From positions 1-64,000 of the forward strand of contig NZ_JAQZAT010000018.1 in the NCBI RefSeq assembly GCF_028736925.1: 64,000 nucleotides of DNA, written 5' to 3'. This stretch comes from Flavivirga sp. 57AJ16. GTDB lineage: Bacteria > Bacteroidota > Bacteroidia > Flavobacteriales > Flavobacteriaceae. Each line of letters opens with the position of its first letter. Positions within the stretch are counted from its first letter, which is position 1. The position numbers and the translations under genes were made by a program. Below are positions 17,154 to 25,751 of the stretch, piece by piece. Under the pieces are notes generated by a model. The model was not told the origin of the DNA. It saw nothing but the letters and a program-made list of their open reading frames with translations, and did not search any database.

Positions 17154-17196
17154 ATTCCAGAGGGCCTTTAAACTATAAAGACCTCTGGAATATTTT
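17154..17196 (+). terminator. Rho-independent terminator after susD
   Basis: An inverted repeat ATTCCAGAGGgCCTTTA / TAAAGaCCTCTGGAAT with a short AACTA loop is followed by ATTTT. It lies 33 bp after the SusD stop codon and probably ends the porter-GH32-SusCD transcript. Confidence 0.75.
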
Positions 17197-17351
17197 AAAA
17201 AAACAGACTTGTAATCTTATATTCTTGATGAAATTTTCAAAAATGTTTATTCGACTTATAAGTTTGCTAACAACCTTAAATGTTACCACTTGATTTGATT
17301 GAAGAAATTGATTGAGTTTTTATAACTAATTGAATATTAAAAGAAAAATAT

Positions 17352-18236
17352 ATGCCTAAAATTACATGTTTTGGTGAAGTGTTATGGGATGTGTTCCCGA
17401 CACATAGAAAAATAGGGGGAGCACCCTTAAATGTGGCTAACAGATTGCAAACTTTTGGCAATGATGTTACCATGATTAGTGCTATTGGAAAAGGTGAAAA
17501 TGGTACTAAAATACTTAAATACCTTGAAGATAGTGGTGTTGATACGAATTGTATTCAAGTAGACAATGAGTACAAAACTGGAAAAGTAAAAGTCATGCTA
17601 AACGAAAAAGGGTCGGCGTCTTATGATATAAAATATCCGAGAGCTTGGGACAAAATTAGGTTAACAGAAATAAATAAAAGTGTCGTTAAAAATTCTGATG
17701 CTCTTGTTTTTGGAAGTCTTGCCGCAAGAGATGACAGTTCTAGGAACACGTTGTTTAAGCTTGTAGAACTTGCCAAATATAAAATCTTTGATCTTAACTT
17801 AAGACCTCCATATTACACGAAAGATCTTTTAATTAGATTAATGAACGAAGCCGATTTTATTAAGTTTAATGATGATGAACTCTATGAAGTATGTGGGTAT
17901 TTAGACTCTAAATACCACTCTATGGAGCAGAATATTCGGTTTATTTCCGAAAAAACAAATACTAAGCATATCTGTGTTACAAAAGGACGTCATGGGGCTG
18001 TTTTACTGTATGAAGATACATTTTATTATAATAGTGGTTACCTTATAAAAGTGATTGATACCGTTGGCGCAGGCGATTCGTTTTTAGGTTCTTTGATAAG
18101 TCGATTACTAAATAAAGTGAATCCACAAGAAGCTGTAGATTTTGCCTGTGCTGTTGGTGCCATGGTCGCTCAAAGTGAAGGGCCTAACCCAGTTTTGTTG
18201 AAGTCTGATATAGATGCTTTTATAAACCCTTATTAA
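17352..18236 (+). CDS. PfkB-family carbohydrate kinase, probable fructokinase
   Basis: 294 residues of the ribokinase/PfkB fold. Seen are the first signature GEVLWDVFPTHRKIGGAPLNVA (about 6-28), the lid strands, and the ATP/catalytic motif DTVGAGDSFLGSL with catalytic base Asp242. The GEVLWDVFP start is typical of bacterial fructokinases. It would phosphorylate fructose released by GH32 and imported by the MFS porter. It has its own leader after the terminator at 17154, and a mobile palindromic element begins 8 bp after its stop codon. Confidence 0.88.
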   Translation: MPKITCFGEVLWDVFPTHRKIGGAPLNVANRLQTFGNDVTMISAIGKGENGTKILKYLEDSGVDTNCIQVDNEYKTGKVKVMLNEKGSASYDIKYPRAWDKIRLTEINKSVVKNSDALVFGSLAARDDSSRNTLFKLVELAKYKIFDLNLRPPYYTKDLLIRLMNEADFIKFNDDELYEVCGYLDSKYHSMEQNIRFISEKTNTKHICVTKGRHGAVLLYEDTFYYNSGYLIKVIDTVGAGDSFLGSLISRLLNKVNPQEAVDFACAVGAMVAQSEGPNPVLLKSDIDAFINPY

Positions 18237-18245
18237 ATAATTTAC

Positions 18246-18758
18246 TGAATGTCCGTAATCATGCATAATGATATTTTTGTCATTCAGAGCCTAGCGAACC
18301 TACCTGCCGGCAGGCTACCGTGAGTACACATCATAATTAATAGCATTGACATTCCTGCGAAGGCAGGAATCCACTCGATATCTAAAACACAATAAGAATA
18401 AAATAAAACAACAATAACACCTCTATAATTTAACTAAAGTCAATAGGAAAGAAGCATCAAAACATTAGACTTATTTACTTGACTAGAGGATTCCTGCCTT
18501 CGCAGGAATGACAAACAGTATATTTTCAAACACTTAAATCTATTCTGACTTACTATTATTAATTGAACTTAGACTCTAAATCTTTAACCTTTTTTTGCTA
18601 TTTCTTTTATTACTATTTTTTCCATTCATTATCAATATTTGTGTACACACGGTAGTGCCGGCAGGCAGGGAATCTGTTGATAATCAACGAGGTCCCTCGT
18701 TGCCTCGGGATGACAAAAACAATATATTTTTAGGTTTGTGACAAATTACGGACAATCA
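18246..18758. repeat. Composite palindromic mobile element (outer element carrying a nested one)
   Basis: Outer terminal repeats are TGAATGTCCGTAAT (18246-18259) and ATTACGGACAATCA (18745-18758), complementary except for one base. The flanks share AAATAATTT (18235-18243 and 18760-18768), a probable 9-bp target duplication. The 168-bp version of the same outer element at 24531-24699 has no insert. Here the middle is interrupted by a second element with TIRs CTACCGTGAGTACACA / TGTGTACACACGGTAG (18315-18655). No coding capacity is seen. Confidence 0.8.
18315..18655. repeat. Inner MITE with CTACCGTG TIRs and a third-level palindrome
   Basis: A 341-bp element with 16-bp imperfect TIRs. Its centre holds another inverted pair, ATTCCTGCGAAGGCAGGAAT at 18351-18370 and its partner near 18489-18508. 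A nearly full-length copy lies inverted at 40586-40927 (342 bp), so the core moves as a unit. The flanking AT-rich segments also match between the copies. Confidence 0.8.
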
Positions 18759-18934
18759 AAAATAATTTTTTATAGTAGTCTTTTTTAATTTTTGGAAAAG
18801 GTAATTTCGAGGTCTATATAATTCTTCAGACAATCTTTAATATTTCATTAACCATAGCCTTTTAATCAATCAAAATTTGCTTAATATCTAATTATAAGTA
18901 TATCAATTTGAGAAATTGATAATAATGGCTGTTC

Positions 18935-19004
18935 TACGTAAATATCTTAATTAAATGCTATTAATAATACGTATAAATACTTAGTTTTGTATTTAAAATA
19001 CGTA
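18935..19004 (+). promoter_or_regulatory. nirB promoter with three TACGTA sites
   Basis: TACGTA occurs at 18935-18940, 18968-18973 and 18999-19004, spaced 33 and 31 bp, close to three helical turns each. A Bacteroidota-type -7 box TAGTTTTG (TAnnTTTG) lies at 18982-18989. The 15 bases AAATACTTAGTTTTG (18975-18989) recur exactly before the nitrate transporter gene (26605-26619). The site nearest the gene is just 3 bp before the ATG at 19008, so a bound protein there would block translation or early transcription. Confidence 0.6.
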
Positions 19005-19007
19005 GTT

Positions 19008-21521
19008 ATGAAAAAAATAATTGTTGTTGGAAATGGCATGGTGGGATACAAATTCTGTGAAAAGTTTGTAGCTCAAGAAAATAGCAAGAATTTTAAAATC
19101 ACTGTATTTGGTGAAGAACCAAGACCTGCATACGACAGGGTACATTTAAGTGAGTTTTTTGAAAACCAGAATGCGAAAGCCTTAGAAATGGCTCCAGCAG
19201 CATGGTATGCCGATAATAATATTGATTTAATTACTGGCGAACGTGTTGCTGAGATCCATAGAACATCTAAAAAAATAATGACCGCTAAAGACCGCCAGTT
19301 TTCTTATGATTACTTGATTTTGGCAACTGGTTCTTCTCCTTTTGTGCCGCCTATAAAAGGCGTTGAAAAAGATGGCGTTTTTGTATACAGAACTATCGAA
19401 GATTTGGAAAGCATGCTCGCCTACGCTGCTAAGCTTAAAGCTAAAAAACCAGATGCCAGAGCAGCGGTTCTTGGAGGAGGATTACTTGGTTTGGAAGCTG
19501 GTAAAGCTGTTATGGATATGGGCTTAGAGCCTCATATTGTTGAGTTTGCTCCTAAGTTAATGCCTAGACAACTAGATTCCAGAAGTAGTCAGGTTTTAAA
19601 ATTGAAATTAGAATCCATTGGTTTAAATATTCATTTAAGTAAGGCTACCAATCAAATTTTAGGGAACGGCGCCATTACAGGATTGGAGTTTGGTGAAGAT
19701 GATATGCTGGATGTAGATATGTTGATCATTTCTGCAGGAATACGTCCGAGAGATGAATTGGGAAGAGCAAGTGGTTTGGAAGTTGGCGTTCGTGGAGGTA
19801 TTGTTGTAGACAATAAAATGAAAACTTCAGACGAACATATTTATGCCATTGGAGAGATTGCCTTATATAACCAAATGATATATGGTTTGGTTGCCCCAGG
19901 TTATGAAATGGCTGAGGTTGCTGTAAATCAGATTATTGGAAATGAAGAGGTGGTTATGGCTGCAGACATAGATATGTCTACCAAACTAAAATTAATTGGT
20001 GTGGACGTAGCTAGCTTTGGAGAACCTTTTATGCCAGCCTCTAAAGGACATTCAATCATATTTGAAAATAAAACACAGCATTTGTATAAAAGAATTAATG
20101 TGAGTCTTGATGGTAAATCATTACTAGGTGGGATTTTAGTAGGGGATGCTGCAGATTATAATATGTTGCATCAAGTCTATTTAAACGGAATGGTCATTCC
20201 TGAAGATCCATCGCAATTAATCTTGCCTGCAAGTGAAGGAGGTTCGTCATTTGGAAGTGTTTTGGATTTACCGGATACTGCTCAAGTGTGTTCTTGTGAG
20301 AGTGTTTCTAAAGGCGATATTTGTTGTTCGATTACAAATGGTGAATCTCATAATTTAGGTGATGTTATTGCTAAAACCAAGGCAGCTACAGGCTGTGGAG
20401 GTTGTAAGCCTATGGTGGTCGATTTAGTAAATGAAACTCTTAAATCTTTGGGAAAAGAAGTTAAGGAAACTATTTGCGAACACTTTGATTTTAGCAGGCA
20501 GGAATTGTATGATTTGATTAAAATAAATAAAGTGGCAGATTATGAAGAAACACTAAACCTATTTGGAGAAGGGCATGGGTGTGAGGTTTGTAAGCCTTTA
20601 ATAGCGTCTATTTTTGCAACCATTACCATGGAAACTGCAAACAGGCAGCCAACAATACAAGATACTAATGACAGGTTTTTAGCCAATATTCAACGAAACG
20701 GAACCTATTCGGTCGTACCAAGAGTTGCTGGTGGGGAAATTACACCAGACCAACTAATCACTATTGGGGCGGTGGCCAAGAAATACGATTTATATACAAA
20801 AATAACTGGCGGACAACGTATTGATTTATTCGGTGCGCAAATTCATGAATTGCCATTAATCTGGAAAGAGTTGATCGACGCGGGTTTTGAAAGCGGGCAT
20901 GCTTATGGGAAATCCCTAAGAACTGTAAAAAGCTGTGTAGGATCTACCTGGTGTCGTTACGGTATGCATGAGAGCGTGACCTTTGCCATTGATATAGAAA
21001 ATAGATACAGGGGTTTACGTTCACCACATAAATTAAAAGGTGGGGTTTCAGGTTGTATTCGTGAGTGTGCAGAGGCTAGAGGAAAGGATTTTGGGTTAAT
21101 TGCCGTTGATGGTGGATGGAATTTATATGTATGCGGAAACGGTGGTGCTACACCAAAACATGCTGTTTTATTAGCGGAACAATTAGATGACGAAACCGTT
21201 GTGAAATATTTAGATAGATTCTTGATGTATTATATACGAACTGCTGGACCTTTAGTTAGAACAGCCCCTTGGTTAGATAAACTTGAAGGCGGTATAGATT
21301 ATTTGAAGCAGGTGGTCATTGAAGATTCTTTAGGAATAGCTGAAGAGTTAGAGAACGAAATGCAGGGATTAGTAAATAAATATGAGTGTGAATGGAAACA
21401 AGCCATTGAAGACCCAGAAATGATGAAACGCTTTAGGCACTTTGTGAATTCGGATGATACGGATGATAATTTGGTGTTTGTGCCAATGCGCGAGCAGAAG
21501 ATGCCTAAACAATGGACTTAA
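19008..21521 (+). CDS. nirB: Assimilatory nitrite reductase, large subunit (NADH, siroheme)
   Basis: 837 residues from the ATG at 19008; the frame opens seven codons earlier at a TTG, but MKKIIVVGNGMVGYKF is the natural flavoprotein start. Order: FAD/NAD-binding pyridine-nucleotide reductase (1-400, second GxGxxG at LGGGLLGLEAG), BFD-like [2Fe-2S] domain (Cys428, 430, 463, 466), a second short Cys pair (GCEVC), then sulfite/nitrite reductase halves with the siroheme-[4Fe-4S] ligands Cys643-x5-Cys649 and Cys683-x3-Cys687. It reduces nitrite to ammonium in the cytoplasm with NirD, encoded about 200 bp downstream. All expected ligands are present. Confidence 0.95.
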   Translation: MKKIIVVGNGMVGYKFCEKFVAQENSKNFKITVFGEEPRPAYDRVHLSEFFENQNAKALEMAPAAWYADNNIDLITGERVAEIHRTSKKIMTAKDRQFSYDYLILATGSSPFVPPIKGVEKDGVFVYRTIEDLESMLAYAAKLKAKKPDARAAVLGGGLLGLEAGKAVMDMGLEPHIVEFAPKLMPRQLDSRSSQVLKLKLESIGLNIHLSKATNQILGNGAITGLEFGEDDMLDVDMLIISAGIRPRDELGRASGLEVGVRGGIVVDNKMKTSDEHIYAIGEIALYNQMIYGLVAPGYEMAEVAVNQIIGNEEVVMAADIDMSTKLKLIGVDVASFGEPFMPASKGHSIIFENKTQHLYKRINVSLDGKSLLGGILVGDAADYNMLHQVYLNGMVIPEDPSQLILPASEGGSSFGSVLDLPDTAQVCSCESVSKGDICCSITNGESHNLGDVIAKTKAATGCGGCKPMVVDLVNETLKSLGKEVKETICEHFDFSRQELYDLIKINKVADYEETLNLFGEGHGCEVCKPLIASIFATITMETANRQPTIQDTNDRFLANIQRNGTYSVVPRVAGGEITPDQLITIGAVAKKYDLYTKITGGQRIDLFGAQIHELPLIWKELIDAGFESGHAYGKSLRTVKSCVGSTWCRYGMHESVTFAIDIENRYRGLRSPHKLKGGVSGCIRECAEARGKDFGLIAVDGGWNLYVCGNGGATPKHAVLLAEQLDDETVVKYLDRFLMYYIRTAGPLVRTAPWLDKLEGGIDYLKQVVIEDSLGIAEELENEMQGLVNKYECEWKQAIEDPEMMKRFRHFVNSDDTDDNLVFVPMREQKMPKQWT

Positions 21522-21680
21522 ATATAGAAGAAATTAAGGGATCGGGCTTTCCACTATATGCTTTTTTGCAGAAAAAGCAGAAAAGGAAGCCACTGCAGTC
21601 CCTAACGCGAATAAGTTTGCAAAAGACAAATGAATAACTATAAAAGATAATAATTTACACTTCCCACAAGAGTAAGTGTC

Positions 21681-21714
21681 CTCCTCCTTTGGAGGAGCTA
21701 GGGGGAGGCTTTTA
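21681..21714. repeat. Short GC-rich hairpin between nirB and nirD
   Basis: CTCCTCCTTTGGAGGAG forms a hairpin, followed by AGGGGGAGGCTTTT. Compact CCTCC...GGAGG elements of this sort are scattered in flavobacterial genomes. It could act as a weak terminator or as an RNA-stability element between nirB and nirD, giving unequal subunit expression. The rest of the 204-bp gap has no convincing gene. Confidence 0.5.
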
Positions 21715-21725
21715 ATCATTGAATA

Positions 21726-22103
21726 ATGGAGAATATATTAGAACAGTACAGATCGGTTACGAAAAAAGAGGCGAAAACTTGGTTTAAAGTAGGTGTGACT
21801 GCTGATTTTCCGGAGAATAGTGGTGCGTGTATTAAGTACAAAACCAAACAGATTGCGGTGTATAATTTTACGCGAACGGGGAAGTGGTATGCAACACAAA
21901 ATTTGTGTCCGCATAAAATGGAAATGGTGTTGTCATTAGGAATGATAGGAGATAAGGATGGGATTCCGAAGGTGGCTTGCCCGATGCATAAGAAAAATTT
22001 TTCGTTGGAGGATGGTACAAATCTTGCTGGTGATGATTTGAAAATTGCGACGTATCCTGTTAAGATTGAAAATGGAAATGTGTATATTGGCTTTTCGGAT
22101 TAA
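21726..22103 (+). CDS. nirD: Nitrite reductase small subunit, Rieske-type
   Basis: 125 residues. A Rieske [2Fe-2S] fold with ligands Cys61-x-His63 (NLCPHKM) and Cys85-x2-His88 (VACPMHKK), and the strand WYATQNLCPH before the first pair. NirD is the small partner of NirB. The spacing between the two ligand pairs (22 residues) is within the Rieske range. It is followed 14 bp later by the DUF4202 gene, so nirD, the DUF4202 gene and the sensor kinase look like one transcription unit. Confidence 0.9.
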   Translation: MENILEQYRSVTKKEAKTWFKVGVTADFPENSGACIKYKTKQIAVYNFTRTGKWYATQNLCPHKMEMVLSLGMIGDKDGIPKVACPMHKKNFSLEDGTNLAGDDLKIATYPVKIENGNVYIGFSD

Positions 22104-22117
22104 TATTTTGAAAACTT

Positions 22118-22702
22118 ATGAAGCCTACACGATTTGAAACTGCTATTGCATTAATTGATAAAGCCAATTCTGAAGACGTAAACACGTATAAAGTTGCTGG
22201 TATAGAGTACCCTAAGGAGTTGTTGTACTCCCAACGAATGACGAGAAAATTGTTACAATTTAAACCTAATGCCTCTAAGGCATTACAAATCGCAGCTAGA
22301 GCACAGCACATTTGTAGGTGGAAAATTGCACGTGATGAATACCCCATGGACCGTGTTGGCTACTTAAAATGGCGAGAAACTTTGAAAAAGATGCATGCCG
22401 ACTTAACTTCCGATATTTTAAAGCAGGTGGGGTATGATGATGCGTTTGTAAATAGAATTAGATCGATCATTCTTAAAAAACTAATTAAGAAGAATGAGGA
22501 ATCCCAGGCTTTAGAAGATACCATTTGCTTGGTATTTTTAGATTATTATTTTGAGGAATTTGCTGCAAAACATCCAGATGAAAAGGTGATCGATATTCTT
22601 CAGAAAACATGGGTGAAAATGTCTGATGGGGGACAGCAAGAAGCTTTGAAACTAAACTTCTCTGAGAAATCTTTATCCTTAGTGAAACAGGCTTTGGCTT
22701 AA
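22118..22702 (+). CDS. DUF4202 family protein
   Basis: 194 residues, mostly helical, of the DUF4202 family. Visible features are RFETAIALIDKANSEDVNT, ELLYSQRMTRKLLQF, RAQHICRWKIARDEYPMDRVGYLKWR, and LVFLDYYFEEFAAKHPDEK. The His/Asp/Glu residues in these stretches (AQH-x4-W; LDYYFEEF) look like those of HD-type or other metal-binding helical proteins, but no activity is established that I know of. Placed 14 bp after nirD and 14 bp before the sensor kinase, it probably serves nitrate/nitrite assimilation. A decayed second copy of its C-terminus is at 57581-57727. Confidence 0.8.
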   Translation: MKPTRFETAIALIDKANSEDVNTYKVAGIEYPKELLYSQRMTRKLLQFKPNASKALQIAARAQHICRWKIARDEYPMDRVGYLKWRETLKKMHADLTSDILKQVGYDDAFVNRIRSIILKKLIKKNEESQALEDTICLVFLDYYFEEFAAKHPDEKVIDILQKTWVKMSDGGQQEALKLNFSEKSLSLVKQALA

Positions 22703-22716
22703 AATATTTAAATGAT

Positions 22717-24522
22717 ATGACTAAAAACGGTAACTCATTAGACCAACGCACTTTTGATAAATTACGCCGTTTATACATTATTGCATTGAGTACTATTGCA
22801 GTTTCTGTAATTGTAAGTCAGATTTTAATACGTACGCACCTTAGCGGACAAGAAAGCGATTCTACCGTAATAAATATTGCGGGTAGACAGCGTATGTTGA
22901 GTCAAAAACTAACAAAAGATATTTTGTCGCTTTCATCGTCTTCCTCTTCAGAAAAAAAACAACTTATTAAGGATGATATAAAGCGTACTTTAAATCTTTG
23001 GGAATTATCACATCATGCACTTCAAAAAGGTAATGACAGTTTGGGTTTGCCAAAAAAAAATAGCGCAGATATTAGCGCAAAATTTAATATTATAAATCCT
23101 ATTTTTGATACCATTGTTAGCGCATCAAGGTCCATAATTAAACAGGTTGAAAGCCATACTGATGGCTCATTGGAAAAAGATGTTGATAAAGTAAAAGCCA
23201 ACGAAAATCAGTTTTTGATGTTGATGGACGATATTGTGAATCAATATGATGTAGAAGCCGATGAAAAAGTAGACTGGTTACGCAAACTCGAATTTCTATT
23301 AACGGCTTTAACACTGCTTATTTTATTAGGTGAGTTTTTATTCATTTTTTGGCCAGCAGCAAAGTCGGTTAAGATTACACTTGCCGAATTATTATTTGCA
23401 GAAAAACGTGCCAAAAAAATGGCTTTTGATGCTGATGAATTAAGTAAATCCAAAGAAAGATCTATTAAGGAATTGCGTGCTTTAAGCCGTGCTATGGATG
23501 ACACCTTGTTGTTTGCGCGCATATTGCCCAATGGACGAGTCGTACACATGGGGAATAAGTTTTCGCGTTTATTTAAATATTCTAAATTTAATGAAACGGC
23601 TCTATTTTGGGATGTGCTTACCGTTGATGAAAAAGAAAAGGAATCCATTGAGAACCTTATACAGAAATTTAAAAAAACGGGATGGCAAGGCGAGTTTAAA
23701 GCCACTACTAAAGATAATGAGGCTGTTTGGTTGGAAATGGCTATAATTCCTTACAGTCCTAAAGATGAAAAAACAGAATTGCTCATCATAGCTTCTGATG
23801 TTACGGAACGTAAAATAGCGCAACTTGAAATTGGTAGACTTACCGAAAAGAGCTTTCAGGATAAGATGAGTCAGCAAAAAATTATTTCCAGTAAGATTAT
23901 TGAAAACCAAGAAAAGGAGCAAAATCGAATAGCAAAGGATGTTCATGATGGGATAGGGCAAATGCTTACAGGTTTAAAATATAATTTAGAGAGTATAGAC
24001 CCTAAGGATGTTGAAAAAGCAACCATTAAAATTGAACATCTAAAAGAATTAACCACCAATATTATAAAAGGTGTAAGAACAGCGACTTTTAACTTAACGC
24101 CACCAGAATTGACCGATCATGGTATTGTGCCGGCCATTACAAAACTAACTCAAGAACTTTCAAGGCTTACGGGTAAAGAAATTGTGATGTTCAATAAAAC
24201 ATCATTTAACCAACGTTTAGATTCACTTTCTGAAATTAATATTTATCGCATTACGCAAGAGGCTATAAATAATGCCATTAAATATGCGGAATCTACACAT
24301 ATAATGGTATCTCTATCACATAGTAAAGATATATTGAGTATTGTTATTGATGATAATGGTAAAGGTTTTGACCCCGATAAAGTGAAGCATGTTAAAACTG
24401 GTGATGGTGGCATGGGGATGACGTTTATGCGAGAGCGCATTAAATATATTGATGGTCGTTTATTTTTAAATTCCGAAAAAGGGAAAGGAACACGGGTGAC
24501 GTTGAATATTCCTTTAGGTTAA
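22717..24522 (+). CDS. NarX/NreB-like sensor histidine kinase with PilJ-type sensor and PAS domain
   Basis: 601 residues. Membrane helix 1 (about 15-37), a periplasmic PilJ/NarX-type helical domain starting with DSTVINIAGRQRMLSQKLTKD, the P-box-like stretch, membrane helix 2 (about 190-212), a PAS domain (about 250-365), and a HisKA_3 kinase core: DVHDGIGQMLTGL with phospho-His410, ITQEAINNAIKYA, DDNGKGFDPD and GGMGMTFMRERI. The INIAGRQRMLSQ motif is the one used by NarX-type nitrate/nitrite sensors. The likely partner is the LuxR-type regulator at 24806. A mobile palindromic element is inserted 8 bp after its stop codon. Confidence 0.88.
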   Translation: MTKNGNSLDQRTFDKLRRLYIIALSTIAVSVIVSQILIRTHLSGQESDSTVINIAGRQRMLSQKLTKDILSLSSSSSSEKKQLIKDDIKRTLNLWELSHHALQKGNDSLGLPKKNSADISAKFNIINPIFDTIVSASRSIIKQVESHTDGSLEKDVDKVKANENQFLMLMDDIVNQYDVEADEKVDWLRKLEFLLTALTLLILLGEFLFIFWPAAKSVKITLAELLFAEKRAKKMAFDADELSKSKERSIKELRALSRAMDDTLLFARILPNGRVVHMGNKFSRLFKYSKFNETALFWDVLTVDEKEKESIENLIQKFKKTGWQGEFKATTKDNEAVWLEMAIIPYSPKDEKTELLIIASDVTERKIAQLEIGRLTEKSFQDKMSQQKIISSKIIENQEKEQNRIAKDVHDGIGQMLTGLKYNLESIDPKDVEKATIKIEHLKELTTNIIKGVRTATFNLTPPELTDHGIVPAITKLTQELSRLTGKEIVMFNKTSFNQRLDSLSEINIYRITQEAINNAIKYAESTHIMVSLSHSKDILSIVIDDNGKGFDPDKVKHVKTGDGGMGMTFMRERIKYIDGRLFLNSEKGKGTRVTLNIPLG

Positions 24523-24530
24523 TATAAATT

Positions 24531-24699
24531 CTGAATGTCCGTAATCACACATAATGATTTTTTTGTCATTCAGAGCCTAGCGAACCTGCCGGCAGGCAGG
24601 GAATCTGTTAATAATCTATGAGATCCCTCGAGATCCCTCGTTGCCTCGGGATGACAAAATCAATATGTTTTTAGGTTTATGACATATTACGGTCAATCA
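24531..24699. repeat. Palindromic MITE with 9-bp target duplication
   Basis: The simple form of the TGAATGTCCGTAAT element. Its ends are CTGAATGTCCGTAATC and ATTACGGTCAATCA. ATATAAATT flanks it on both sides (24522-24530 and 24700-24708), a perfect 9-bp duplication and good evidence that it arrived by transposition. The middle repeats GAGATCCCTC twice and holds GCCTAGCGAAC and CTCGGGATGACA arms that can pair. It separates the sensor kinase from its presumed response regulator. Confidence 0.85.
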
Positions 24700-24752
24700 A
24701 TATAAATTAAAATGAAGCTTGAAATTCAAGTCACAGCATGAAAAGATTAGAA

Positions 24753-24783
24753 TACGTAGTATTACTTAATTTTACTACTTTTG
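24753..24783 (+). promoter_or_regulatory. Promoter of the NarL-type regulator with TACGTA site
   Basis: TACGTA at 24753-24758 lies 17 bp upstream of the -7 box TACTTTTG (24776-24783, TAnnTTTG). The ATG follows at 24806. The regulator therefore has its own promoter of the same type as nirB, downstream of the MITE, and may be under autoregulation or FNR-like control. Confidence 0.55.
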
Positions 24784-24805
24784 TATTTATAAGAAGATAA
24801 TAAAT

Positions 24806-25465
24806 ATGATTGACGTAGTTCTTGCAGACGACCATGTTTTAGTTAGAGATGGTATTAAAGCACTTTTAGAAGATCAAGATGGTATTGCTGTTATTGATGA
24901 AGCATCTAACGGAAAAGAAGCTTTAGAAGTAATTGCTCGAAACAAACCCCATGTATTGATTGTAGATATCAGAATGCCAGAAATGAATGGTATTGAAGTA
25001 GTTGGAGAAATTAGTAAAAGGCATAAAGATGTAAGAACATTGGTACTGTCTATGCATGATTCTGAAGAATATGTCGTGCAAGCTATTCAAGCTGGAGCTG
25101 ATGGTTATTTGTTGAAGGGAGCCAGTAAAGAGGAATTTATAAAAGCGTTGAATAAAGTAGCTTCTGGAGGTAAGTATTTTACAGGTGATGTATCTGCTAT
25201 TATTATGAATAACTTTGTGAATGGAAATACCAATGCAGTAGTTGCTCCTAAACTAGAATCAAAAGCATTACCATTTAACCTTACCAAACGCGAGAAGCAG
25301 ATTTTAGGTTTGGTATTAGAGTTAAAGAACAATAAGGATATCGCGGAAGAACTTCAAATTAGTAAGCGCACTGCCGAAGTGCATCGTTTCAATCTCATGA
25401 AAAAACTAGAGGTTAAAAATTTAATGGAGTTGAATAATAAGGCTAAGGAGTTTGGGTTGGTATAA
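24806..25465 (+). CDS. NarL/NreC-type response regulator (REC + LuxR HTH)
   Basis: 219 residues. The receiver has the acidic pocket (LADDHVLV), phospho-Asp54 in LIVDIRMPEMNG, Ser/Thr in VLSMHDSEEY and the Lys in YLLKGASKEEF. The C-terminal LuxR-type HTH (about 153-215) reads LTKREKQILGLVLELKNNKDIAEEL and SKRTAEVHRFNLMKKL. This is the NarL/FixJ class and most likely partners the PilJ/PAS kinase encoded upstream. It probably activates the nitrate and nitrite assimilation genes; the TACGTA sites in their promoters are one candidate target. Confidence 0.9.
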   Translation: MIDVVLADDHVLVRDGIKALLEDQDGIAVIDEASNGKEALEVIARNKPHVLIVDIRMPEMNGIEVVGEISKRHKDVRTLVLSMHDSEEYVVQAIQAGADGYLLKGASKEEFIKALNKVASGGKYFTGDVSAIIMNNFVNGNTNAVVAPKLESKALPFNLTKREKQILGLVLELKNNKDIAEELQISKRTAEVHRFNLMKKLEVKNLMELNNKAKEFGLV

Positions 25466-25596
25466 TATGATGTTTTAAAAAAGCTTAAAGATTTTGTCAT
25501 TAGAACTCATCTTGACTTTTTATTATCAAGTTAAAGGTTAAACCCTTACAATTTCATTGCAGTTACTTTAGTTTCTATAAAATTTTAAGAGTATTT

Positions 25597-25678
25597 TGTC
25601 ATTTCGAACGCAGAGAGAAATCACATCATAAAATTAAAATGATGAGATTCCTCGTCGCTTTGCTCTGTCGGAATGACA
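25597..25678. repeat. Palindromic repeat TGTCATTTCG...CGGAATGACA
   Basis: An 82-bp imperfect palindrome: TGTCATTTCGAACGCAGAG pairs with the complementary GCTCTGTCGGAATGACA arm, with an inner ATCACATCAT...ATGATGAGAT stem. This type of dispersed palindrome is common in flavobacterial intergenic regions. It may act as a bidirectional terminator for the regulator gene, but no poly-T follows. Confidence 0.65.
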
Positions 25679-25751
25679 CTATACTAAAAATAGAATTTCA
25701 TTCTTGTTTAAAACTATGGATTTCCAATCCATAGTGGTTTATTTTTAACCG

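Noticed and set aside
21513-21638. 41-codon frame overlapping the end of nirB (starts MDLNIEEIKGSGFPLYAF)
   Set aside because: No recognised family, ends in a low-complexity stretch, and the nirB-nirD gap also contains a mobile-type hairpin; too weak to list as a gene.
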